The notes below the pieces were generated by a model, which was not told the origin of the DNA, did no database searches, and saw only the letters and a program-made list of their open reading frames with translations. From positions 7,234,501 to 7,298,500 of the forward strand of contig NC_019693.1 in assembly GCF_000317105.1 (NCBI RefSeq): a DNA stretch of 64,000 nucleotides. Direction: 5' to 3'. Source of the stretch: Oscillatoria acuminata PCC 6304 (GTDB taxonomy: Bacteria; Cyanobacteriota; Cyanobacteriia; Cyanobacteriales; Laspinemataceae). This document shows positions 16,545 to 25,700 of the stretch, one piece after another (the first letter of the stretch is position 1; the number at the start of each line of letters is the position of its first letter). Made by a program: the position numbers and the translations under genes.

Positions 16545-17369
16545 CTAATCTTGCTGATTGGCGAATTTGCGCGCCCCGAGGAAGGATAATCCTAATGCTG
16601 CGATCGCCAGGACAACTAGACTATACCAGGGAAACTGGTTCATATCATAAGCAGCGGCCCTGAGTCCGATACTGGTATAGGTCAAAGGCAACAGATACAC
16701 CACTACTTTTAACGCCGCTGGTAATTGTGCTGGTTCAAAAAAAGTTGCTCCTAAAAACGACATGGGAACAATGATAAAATTGTTATAAATTCCCACACTT
16801 TCCAAGGATTTGACCGTTAATCCTACTAAAACTCCCAATCCCGAAAATACGGCACAATTTAGCACCAATACCAGTAAAAATAGGGGATTGAGAAAACTCC
16901 AAATTTTGCCCGTAAACAGAATTGCCACGAGGAGGACCGAACCGGATGTCATCAACCCGCGCAAAATTCCCGCCATCATTTTGCCGAGATATAAAGAGAG
17001 GGGATGGATCGGCAACAGCAGCATTTCTTCAAAGTTTTTGGTAAATAAGCGTTCCCCACAAATGGAAAACACCGTCCCGGCAAAACAGATCGTCATGGAA
17101 GATAGGGCGACCATTCCCGGTAACATGAATTCTAGGTAGCTATTCGCCCCATCCATGCCCGATCGCATGGTATTTCCTAACCCTAAACCAAATGCTAGGA
17201 TATAAATCAAAGGAGAAACCAGGCCCGAGGCGGCCACTTGGATCACCCGCACCCGTAAATCGAGCCAGTCTCCCCATAAAATCGTGATACTATCGTCCCA
17301 GAGGGTGGATAGGGGCGATCGCGATCGCCCAGAAGTCACTTCCGGTTTTAGTTTGAGTTCAGATGCCAC
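16545..17369 (-). CDS. ABC-2 type transporter permease
   Basis: The 274-residue membrane protein has six hydrophobic spans and the ABC-2 permease pattern of NodJ/DrrB type: GLVSPLIYILAFGLGLG, an amphipathic segment before NFEEMLLLPIHPLSLYLGK, and FLGATFFEPAQLPAALK near the C-terminal third. It should form an exporter for a drug, lipid or polysaccharide with an ATPase that is not in this window. The start is a GTG at 17367-17369; there is no better in-frame ATG. It is last in an apparent operon after the cupin and DUF167 genes, 36 bp behind the latter. Confidence 0.88.
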   Translation of the reverse strand: MASELKLKPEVTSGRSRSPLSTLWDDSITILWGDWLDLRVRVIQVAASGLVSPLIYILAFGLGLGNTMRSGMDGANSYLEFMLPGMVALSSMTICFAGTVFSICGERLFTKNFEEMLLLPIHPLSLYLGKMMAGILRGLMTSGSVLLVAILFTGKIWSFLNPLFLLVLVLNCAVFSGLGVLVGLTVKSLESVGIYNNFIIVPMSFLGATFFEPAQLPAALKVVVYLLPLTYTSIGLRAAAYDMNQFPWYSLVVLAIAALGLSFLGARKFANQQD

Positions 17370-17405
17370 AATACCCGCTTGTTGTCTTGTTTTCCTTCTT
17401 CAGTT

Positions 17406-17627
17406 TTACAACACTTCCACGACTTTGTTTCGAGAGGAAAAACCCGATTTAATCACAATGGCAGATTTGGGAACCTCAAATTTATCCGCCAACAGTTTAA
17501 TTAACTCGGCATTCGCCTTGCCATCAACCGGAGGGGATTTCAGACGAATCGTCAAACTGCCATCAGGTTCTTCCGTAATCTGCTGCTGTTTAGAATTCGG
17601 TTTAACTTTAATTCGGTAGACTGGCAC
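17406..17627 (-). CDS. DUF167/YggU family protein
   Basis: The 73-residue protein has the family core in order: [12 protein letters not shown], then [20 protein letters not shown] and KLLADKF, then [18 protein letters not shown]. The function is unknown across bacteria and eukaryotes; the family has a small alpha/beta fold. The start is a GTG at 17625-17627, only 3 bp after the stop of the upstream cupin gene, so it is translated from the same message. Confidence 0.92.
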   Translation of the reverse strand: MPVYRIKVKPNSKQQQITEEPDGSLTIRLKSPPVDGKANAELIKLLADKFEVPKSAIVIKSGFSSRNKVVEVL

Positions 17628-17630
17628 AAT

Positions 17631-18071
17631 TTAAGCAACAACAGGACTAATCATCTGATCCAACGCCGATCGCGCCGCAACTAAATCATAAGGAATCCGA
17701 GGTTTCATCGGGCGATAATCCCGGGGATTAGGGGTTCCATTTCGCAACACCGCATTCACCACCAGACAGGGTTCATCGCTGAAATTAATCGCACTATGGG
17801 GAACTCTAGGCGGAATGGTGACCACTGCCGGATAGCGATCGCTCAAGGGAATATAGCGATATTCACCGTCCTGTAACACTACTAACACAAAACTGCCCCG
17901 GACCACCAGCAATTGATCCGTCTGAAAATGGTGAACGAATAAATCATCGCAGGTCCGCGCTTTTACCTGGACTAACATGGTTTCATGACTGGATTGGGGG
18001 GTATAAAACTCAGTCATTCCAGACTGCATGGTTTCTAAAAGCCGAACTTTAACAGATTCAGTTAAACGCAT
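17631..18071 (-). CDS. Cupin-fold protein
   Basis: The 146-residue protein has the two-part cupin pattern: FVHHFQTDQLLVVRGSFVLVV (first barrel half, His-His and Gln) and IPPRVPHSAINFSDEPCLVVNAV (second half with the conserved His). It could bind a metal and a small ligand; the substrate is unknown. The start is set at the ATG at 18069-18071, because GAGGAAAA precedes it and upstream in-frame sequence looks non-coding. It is first in a three-gene operon with the DUF167 and ABC-2 permease genes. Confidence 0.8.
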   Translation of the reverse strand: MRLTESVKVRLLETMQSGMTEFYTPQSSHETMLVQVKARTCDDLFVHHFQTDQLLVVRGSFVLVVLQDGEYRYIPLSDRYPAVVTIPPRVPHSAINFSDEPCLVVNAVLRNGTPNPRDYRPMKPRIPYDLVAARSALDQMISPVVA

Positions 18072-18206
18072 GGATTTTCCTCGATCAGATTTCTTATAAT
18101 TCTGATTATGTCGCAGGTTTCCATAAATTTTTGTAAATCTTGGCACGAAGTTGGCCAAAGTATGGTATGAAACGGGGCAAAGCACCCAAATTAAGAGGAA
18201 TCGGTC

Positions 18207-18443
18207 ATGACTCAGCAACATCCCCATCCCAAGCGTCGCCCGGATCTCTTCGGATGGATTGTCCGATTTGTCTGTGGGGCGATCGCCGGAATATTTATCG
18301 CGATATTTTTCATTTGGGATGGGATGACTGCCGGAGGTGCAGTCGCCTGGAGTTTAGGATTAGGGACCTTATTCGGGTTCTGTGCGGCCCAATGGGGCGA
18401 TCGCTTTTGGCAATTCCTGGGGCGATGGTGGCGGTGGTTCTAA
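18207..18443 (+). CDS. Small two-helix membrane protein, hypothetical
   Basis: The 78-residue protein has a basic, His-rich N terminus (QQHPHPKRRPD), two hydrophobic segments (WIVRFVCGAIAGIFIAIFF and AVAWSLGLGTLFGFCAA) and a Trp/Arg-rich tail (FWQFLGRWWRWF). AAGAGGAATCGGTC precedes the ATG, a credible ribosome site. I do not recognise the family. It is transcribed away from the cupin operon, so the two may share a 135-bp divergent promoter region. Confidence 0.7.
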   Translation: MTQQHPHPKRRPDLFGWIVRFVCGAIAGIFIAIFFIWDGMTAGGAVAWSLGLGTLFGFCAAQWGDRFWQFLGRWWRWF

Positions 18444-18497
18444 GCCGAATTGAGGCCGGACTTAAGCATAGTTGGAGAGTGAACCTGAATCTAATCT

Positions 18498-18523
18498 GTA
18501 GGGTTGATTCGCGAATCAACCCA
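18498..18523. repeat. Family C palindrome, diverged copy
   Basis: GTAGGGTTGATTCGCGAATCAACCC is an almost perfect inverted repeat centred on TTCGCGAA, like 1939-1970. It lies between the convergent ends of the small membrane protein gene and the DJ-1/PfpI gene, where it may act as a terminator. Confidence 0.7.
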
Positions 18524-18557
18524 ACAACTCAGGGTTTAAATATAAATCCTGTTAGGA

Positions 18558-19157
18558 TTAAACTGCTGCTAGGTCGCGATGCTCGATTTTAGTACCTAAA
18601 ACCTTGAGAAATTCCGCCAACCAAGCAGAATGAGCAGGCCAAGCGGGGGCCGTGACCAAATTGCCATCAACGATCGCCTCATCCACTGCGATCGCCACAT
18701 AAGTCCCCCCAGCGCGAGTCACATCGGGACCACAGGCAGGGTAAGCAGTGCAGCGTTTCCCTTGCAGGACATCTGCTGCTGCCAACAATTGCAATCCGTG
18801 ACAAATCGAGGCGATCGGCTTATTTTCCTGGGCAAAATGACGGGTAATTTCCAAAACCCGCTGATTCAGGCGAATGTATTCCGGCGCACGTCCCCCTGGG
18901 ATTACCAAAGCATCGTAGGTTGCCGGGTCCACTTCCGCAAACGTCGCATTCAGGGCGAAATTGTGACCCGGTTTCTCGCTATAGGTTTGGTCCCCTTCAA
19001 AATCATGAATCGCAGTCCGAACCGTTTCCCCAGCAGTCTTATCGGGACAGACGGCATGAACAATATGGCCCACCATTTGTAGTGCTTGAAAAGGGACCAT
19101 CACTTCATAATCTTCCACATAATCGCCCACCAACATTAAAATCCGCTTTCCAGTCAT
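18558..19157 (-). CDS. DJ-1/PfpI family protein
   Basis: The 199-residue class I glutamine-amidotransferase-like protein has the nucleophile elbow [15 protein letters not shown], with the reactive Cys followed by His, and the early acidic residue region in [18 protein letters not shown]. Members act as proteases, chaperones or glyoxalase/deglycase-type stress enzymes. [15 protein letters not shown] and [10 protein letters not shown] segments support the PfpI branch. The start is the ATG at 19155-19157 with AAGGAG in front; an upstream in-frame start is rejected on that basis. It lies 34 bp after a strong hairpin that should end petN transcription. Confidence 0.92.
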   Translation of the reverse strand: MTGKRILMLVGDYVEDYEVMVPFQALQMVGHIVHAVCPDKTAGETVRTAIHDFEGDQTYSEKPGHNFALNATFAEVDPATYDALVIPGGRAPEYIRLNQRVLEITRHFAQENKPIASICHGLQLLAAADVLQGKRCTAYPACGPDVTRAGGTYVAIAVDEAIVDGNLVTAPAWPAHSAWLAEFLKVLGTKIEHRDLAAV

Positions 19158-19190
19158 GTTTAGACTCCTTGGCAAAAGTTTAAGAGACAA

Positions 19191-19243
19191 AAAAATGAAG
19201 CAAAGCTGACTTACTGCGTAACCTGTCAGCTTTGCTTCATTTT
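19191..19243 (-). terminator. Strong rho-independent terminator for petN
   Basis: AAAATGAAGCAAAGCTGAC (19192-19210) and its exact reverse complement (19225-19243) form a perfect 19-bp stem with a 14-base loop. Read leftward, the stem ends in a run of seven T (CTTCATTTTTTTG). It lies between petN and the DJ-1/PfpI gene, both read leftward, so it terminates the former and insulates the latter. Confidence 0.85.
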
Positions 19244-19260
19244 AATCATTGGCAACACCC

Positions 19261-19394
19261 AGCGGGGGTTAAAACGATTGGCGGTCTAACAACTGAAGTC
19301 GGTTGAAACCGACTGAAAGTCAGACCCGGTGGTGTTTTTAGTCGGTTTTTAACCGACTTCAGCTATTAGGCGGGGGTTTTAACCCCCGCCGGTT
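19261..19394. repeat. Long imperfect inverted repeat (about 130 bp)
   Basis: The outer arms are GCGGGGGTTAAAAC and GTTTTAACCCCCGC. The inner arms are ACTGAAGTCGGTT and AACCGACTTCAG, and each half also holds a small AGTCGGTT...AACCGACT hairpin. The whole could fold into a cruciform. It is non-coding, MITE-like in shape, and lies between petN and its terminator. No target duplication is obvious to me. Confidence 0.7.
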
Positions 19395-19419
19395 GTTGCG
19401 GTACCCGGTATTGCGGTAT

Positions 19420-19509
19420 CTAGAAACCGTTGCGGCCCCAAATTACCATCGAGATGGAGAAAGTAAAAACACCTAAAAAAGCAGCCCAGCCGACAGTCAG
19501 AATATCCAT
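19420..19509 (-). CDS. petN: Cytochrome b6-f complex subunit PetN (VIII)
   Basis: This 29-codon gene encodes a single transmembrane helix that stabilises the cytochrome b6f dimer in thylakoid membranes, linking the photosystems. The protein starts [15 protein letters not shown] and ends [12 protein letters not shown]; the C-terminal WGRNGF and the MDIL start are hallmarks of PetN, and 29 residues is the exact usual length. The ATG is at 19507-19509 and the TAG at 19420-19422. The 3' region carries a long inverted repeat and then a strong terminator. Its presence alone marks the genome as oxygenic-phototrophic. Confidence 0.96.
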   Translation of the reverse strand: MDILTVGWAAFLGVFTFSISMVIWGRNGF

Positions 19510-19689
19510 AGTCTTATTTCACCAGTCATGATCACAAAGGATTTCAAATGTTAATCATACGTCAAAGCGGGACGGAATGGACTGCCAGGGCGATCGGGCG
19601 GGTGAGGGTTTCTCCGGTATGAGTTGGGTCGTCCCATGCGCAACGGCGTCCCTCAACCCGAGGACCTTCTCGGGGTTGCCCTTTTGGTG

Positions 19690-19719
19690 GGTGCGTTATA
19701 GCGAAAGCCATAACGCACC
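19690..19719. repeat. Short dispersed-type hairpin downstream of the giant gene
   Basis: GGTGCGTTAT and ATAACGCACC are exact reverse complements around the loop AGCGAAAGCC. It begins 11 bases beyond the stop codon of the giant Calx-beta protein gene. From memory, this GTGCGTTATAGC...ATAACGCAC unit is widespread in cyanobacterial genomes. It may end transcription, but no T-run follows. Confidence 0.7.
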
Positions 19720-19729
19720 GTTAACTCAA

Positions 19730-22700
19730 TTAGACGAAACTGAAGTAACTTTCCTGCAAATTCAGGTCAGAAACATCCTGAACGATCGCAATCAAATCCT
19801 CGCGATCGCCTTCCTGGCGGTAAATCGCCATTCCCTCGAACATTCCTTCTGGGGAAACAGCAAGGCGATAGTCAGCAGCCGACCCGTGCAACTGGATCTT
19901 ATCTTCAGCGATCGCAAAATCGGCGATCGCTGCATAATCATTCATTCCCGTCTCGGCATCCACTCCGCTATCGTAATAGGTGCGATTGGCATCGCCGAGA
20001 ACAAAGGTATCGTTACCCACATCCCCAATCAGGCGATCGACCTCACCGACTCCTGGGTTGGCAGCATTGACATTCACTCCGATGAGAATATCGTGACCCG
20101 CATCGCCAAACAGGATGTCATCTCCTTCCATCCCGATGAGCGTATTGGAGCCCGCCGTCCCCAGAATCATATCCGAGGTTGCAGAACCCATCATCTCGCC
20201 ACCGATGCGACCTTCCGTCATGCCGTACATCATATAATGTTCGTACCCGCTGCGGAAGATGCCATTTTTCACCGCTTCATCCACATCGGCATGGTTGGGG
20301 AGATAGTAGCTGTCGCTATAGGCCATACTGGGAGCGCGACCCTCCACCATCCCGAAGCCAATAAAGTGTTCCATCGCACTGCGGAAGATGCCATTTTCCA
20401 CTGCTTGGGCAACATCGGCATTTTGCATGAGATAGTATTGCGAGTCAAAGGTTTGTGTGAGAACCTCGTAGGTCGATAGGGTATTGCCACCGGATGCCAA
20501 CTCCACAGCCACCAAATGTTCCAGTCCGTTGGCATAGCTGCCTTGACCTACCGCTGCTGCTGCATCGGGGTTTTTCCACAGATAGAACATTTCCAAGTCT
20601 TTAAACACCTCGCTGGGGAAGCGACCTTCGGCAAACCCGAACTTGATGAAATGTTCAAACCCACTGCGGAATGTGCCGTCAGTTACGGCCTCTGCCACAT
20701 CGGCATATTGTGAGAGATAGTCCGTGGCAAATAGCTCACTAGGTGCGCGACCTTCAGCGAATCCAAATGCGCCGAAGTGTTCCGCTGCACTGCCGAAAGT
20801 GCCATTTTCTACAGCAGCAGCCACATCAGTGTTTTGTGCCAGATAGTATTCGGCATCGAAGAACCGCAGGAACAGATTCAGGTTGAAATCGAGAGGGTTT
20901 TGCGCCAAAGCGTTGTTATCTCCACTGTTAACCCCTTCGCTGCTGGCAGCCAACCCCTGGGGAAGAATCGGTCCGAGTTCCGAGTTAATGAAGCCAGTCG
21001 GGTTGCCACCTTCAATGGTAGGATCCTCAAACACCGGACGCACGGTGGGATTGTTGGCGAAGGCATTCGCCATCTTCTCTTGGATGGCTTCGCTGGTGTT
21101 TTGGGCGAGGAACTGTTCTACGCTAACGGTTCCTGCGGCGAGTTTTGGCAAACTCGTAGCGATTTCACCCTGTGCTACTGACTGCAAGCGAGCAATGTCA
21201 GTGGCTGCATCGGTTAAAGATTTTCCACTGCTGACAATTTCTTCAACCTGTTGATTGCCTAACGCCATGATTTGCGACGCTGCCGAGACAACCGAGGCAA
21301 CCTGGGAGGAGTTGAGGGTCGGTTCTGCCTCCGCAACGAATCCGATCGCCGAATTGATAATGGCTTCGATTTCCGACTGTTCGGTTAAGTCTACGGGAGT
21401 GCCGCTACTGAGGCGATTTGCGATCGCTTTTATTGCTGCATAGCCAAGCTGGGTCAAGGGTGTTGCACTCACTCCCTCGATTAACTTCGCTGTCTGCACG
21501 ATTGTGTTCTGCACCTGAATCATTGAGGCAAACACCGTCAAACCATTGGCATCACCATTTGCCATCGCCTCCAGGGGATCGTAGTTCTGTAAATCTACTC
21601 CAGCAGGCAGTCCTAAGGCGGCTTTTACCTTCGCTTGCGCCTCTGCCGAATCCATCCCTTGCTCCACTAACTGCGCGATGAGAGTGGTTAACGGTGTGAC
21701 TACAGTGGCATCAAATGTAGAAGTCAAAGGTGTCACCAGAGGCAAATAGGTGGAAACATCGATCCCGTCTCCCATGACGATCTTGCCTTCGGTGACATCG
21801 ATTTCGCCATTTTGGTTAGTGTCGAATTTTTCCAACTCCACCATCAGCTCAAAACTGCCATCGGGATTGGTAATCCCAAAGGGTTCCGCTTCTGCATCCC
21901 AAACCCCGTTAAAGTTGGCATCGAAGAACACTGTGCCAGCACTAATGTAGCCGTCAATGGCACGACTGCGACGAGTCGGACCAGAACCCAGACGAAATTC
22001 GGCTAGATTGTAGGTAGCCAAACGTTTGGACCAAGCATTTTCCCAACTAAAAGGAACGTAATAGTCTACTCCCGCATCTAGGAAGGCATCCACTTTGCCA
22101 TTGATCTCAAACATTGACAGAGGATTACTGATGCGGGAGATAATTTCCGAACCTCGCACCTTGCCATCACTGGTTCCATTTTCTTCGCCAATATCGAGCA
22201 GATCGAGTTTTGCCGTTCCCTGAACTCCGCCCTTGAGATAGGCTTTGACCACTGCTGCACTAACATTCGCCCCTGCCCATATATCGGCGGTGAGTTTGAG
22301 TTCGTTAACATCTGGCCCCGTGCCATCTGCATTTTGACGATCGCTGACGTAGAAGCCATCGAAGATTTTGTAGGAATCTGCCAGGGCGAAATCGGTATTT
22401 TTCCACTGAGTTAGTCCGTAAGTATCAAACCCAAAACCTAGGTTTGTCTTAGCATTAAAGTTGCCTCCCAGTTGGCCGTTAATTCCGACTCCGGCAATGC
22501 TATAGATCGGGAATTCTTGTTGAAATCCGAAATCTATGTCCAACTTCGGCATTTGGTAAGCAAATAAAGTGACATCTTTCCCTAGCAGCAGGTCGATCGC
22601 TGTTAGCGGCTTGCTCAAAAGCGGAAAACTCAGCCCTTCAATGCGGTTCAAAGCTTCTAGGAACTGGGTGATTTTGCTATTTCCAGCTTTGGATTTAGCT

Positions 22701-25700
22701 TGTTCCTCCGGCGAACTCGCTTCTTCTGTGGTAGTCGTTTCGGCTTTTGTCAGATCCGCGTTCGGATCGGTGGCATCGAATTTGAGTTCATAACTCCCCA
22801 AGTCGATTTTGAGCGTGCCTTCCTGGTCAGATAGTTCTTTAAGCGAGTCGCTGACTTGGGCGATCGTGCCTAGAGCATCCAAGAAGCGAGTATCTACCTT
22901 TTTCCGGGCGATAGTAGCACCGGCTTCTATCAGGGTGACTTTATCATCCTTATTTTGGTCGAAAATCTTTTTTAATCCCTCGATTTGCGACAACAAAGAG
23001 ACATCCTTGGTCAGGGTATCAATCACCGGACGAGCGGGATCTACCACATCATTGACAGTGGTGATAATCGGTTTGGCAAAGTCAGTGACAAACGTTCCCA
23101 AGTCAAGCTGCATATCGTTGAACGCCAGAGTGGGTTTTTGCGGCCCACTCCACTCCTCGTCTTCGTACTTCAAGACCGGGAATTCCGCTTTCAAATCGAA
23201 GTTAAATGAGGGAATCGCCGCACTTCCCTCAATGCTGGTTACTGCTTTTAGACCCAGGTTGGCTTTCGTATCTAAAGTGGTGGCAAATAAATCCGTGAGG
23301 TTGTACTTGCCTTTGAGTTCTGAAAAAGTCAGTCGATCGCCATCATCACCGGACTCGGGCAAGTTGTCGATATCTTGGAGTGCGACTTTGAATTCAGCAC
23401 CAATTTTGGTGGGATCGTCAGCATTGTTCTCCAGGTCGAGTTGCAAGAATGCTAACGTCCCTGTGGCTTTGAAATCATCGCTTAAACCGAGGCCGAGATC
23501 GAAACTGAGTTCGGTGTTTTCCGTATCGAAATAAAAGCCGTAGTCCTTGTTATACCCAAATCCCAGGGAGAGTTGATACTCGAATGCACTATCGGCAGAC
23601 CCTTCCGCTTTTATTCCCAATGCAGGGAAGCCAAGCGTGCCTTCTAGGGGGATGCTTGCCAAGTCAATCGAGTTTTCTCCGGTAATCGTAAATTTGAGTT
23701 CCTCGTCGCTGATTTCCGGATCAATTTCGACTTTGGAGAAGACGGAGGACAGCTTTTCTTGCATTGTCCCGGCCAGATCCTCGGCACCGTCATCGAGGGC
23801 GTCATTAATCGCACCGAGTACGTCGGTGTGGAGTTTCTCGACAAACTCTGAGGGGAGAATGTCTTGGAGAGATTTGTCAACAATGGGCAGTGTGAGTTGG
23901 GAGAGTTGCTCGTTGAGCAAGTTCTCAAGCAAAGTGAATCCGCTTGCCAGTCCCTCTTTGGTTTCTGCCAGATCCGGATCGTGGATATAGGCATTGATGT
24001 TAGGGAGGGTCATGCCGTTGTACTTAGCATCGCTGCTGCTGACGGTATGAGCGATCGCACTGGTGCGATCGCCTTGCAATTTGGTATCGTCAACGGCACT
24101 CACCGAGACCGTCTGGGGAACGTTCCAGTTGCTGGCGTTGAAAGTGAGAGACTGAATCGGGGTAAGATTGGCATCTGTGCTAAAGTCGATACGAACATCG
24201 GCAGTAGGTTGGCTGGATAGCACTATTGTATAGGTGTCAGCACTCCCGCCTTCGGTGACTTCCGTTCCCGAACCCGACTCCACAATTCGTATCCCTGCGG
24301 TATCGTTGTCAATAATGTAGGTTGTTGCAGTATCCGATGAACCGATGTTATGATTCGTTCCCGGCTCGATAGATACTTCCAGGCTTTCGTCATCTTCATC
24401 AATGAAATCATCCACGGGCACAATATTGATATTGGCGCTGGTGGCACCTACCGGAATGAAAACGCTGCCGGATAAAGTGTTGTAGTCAATGCCGCTGGTG
24501 GCATTACCTCGGAAGCTATAGCTGACACGGATGCCTTCTACTGGCGCAGGGTCGCTTAAGGTGAGATTGAAAGTGCCAGTTGTAGGACCCTGTTCTTGGG
24601 GACTGATTCCCGGAGCAATTCCGATTGTGGGCCAGTCGTTGTCGGCAATGTTTGCCGTCACCGCAGATAAGCTCATGCCGTTGTAGTTGGCATCGCTGCT
24701 GGTGATGCTGTGGGAGATTGTCCCACTGTGAGGATACTCCACCAGAGTATCGTCGATCGCCCCAACGGTGACGGTTTGCGGTACGTTCCAGTTGTTTGAC
24801 GTGAATGTGAGACTTGTTTCCCCCACTACCCGGGTTTGACTGTCAGGGTTAATGGTGATCCTGACGTCCTGGGTGGGTTGACTCAACAGGACAATCTCGT
24901 AAGTATCGGTGATGCCGCTTTCGGAAACATTGGTGCTGTTGTTCGACTCGGTAAGCTTTACGCCTGCGGTGTCGTTGTCTATCAGGGAAATCGTTGCCGT
25001 CGGATTCGTCCCCAAGTTGTAACCCGTTCCGGAAGTGACGGTGAGGTTCACCGTTTCGTCTGGTTCGTCAATGGCATCGTCTAGGGGAGTGACGTTAATA
25101 TTAGCAGTCGTTGCCCCGGCGGGAATGAACACACTCCCGGGTAAGGCCATGTAATCCGTCCCCGAGGTGGCGGTTCCCGCTACAGAGTAATTGACCGTCA
25201 TCCCTCCCGCCGGTGCCCCGTCGCTCAACGTGAGAGTAAACTGTCCACTGCTGGTGTTGGTTTCGCTGGCGTTGTTACCCGCCGCCACATTCACCGTCGG
25301 TAAATCGTTGTCCGTCACATTAGCCGTAATATTCCCCACAGCCATGCCGTTGTAGTTGGCATCGGTGGAGGTGACGCTGTGGGAAATCGTGCTGGTGTGG
25401 GCGTATTCGACTGCCGTATCGTCAGTCGCAGTGACCGTGATGGTTTGGGGGTTATTCCAGTTTGTATTGTTAAAAGTGAGAGTAACTGCCGTTCCCGCAC
25501 CATTCCCCAAGTCGGTTTGGACGTCCGGTGTGATGGTGATGTTGACGTTGGCGGTGGGGGCGCTCGTTAAGACAAGTTGGTAGGAATCGGTTGTGCCCCC
25601 TTCGGTGACGGCAGTGCTACCGCCGCTTTGGGTGACTAAGATATTGGGTGTGTCGTTGTCAATATTGGTGACGCTGACATCATTCGGGTTGATGCTGCTG

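Noticed and set aside
19577-20479. 300-codon open frame on the + strand
   Set aside because: It is antisense to the 46-residue repeats and RTX-like region of the giant gene, and its translation has no domain features.
22809-23534. Open frame of 241 codons on the + strand
   Set aside because: It lies wholly opposite the giant protein gene, has no recognisable domain or ribosome site, and exists because the repeat-rich gene avoids stops on the other strand.
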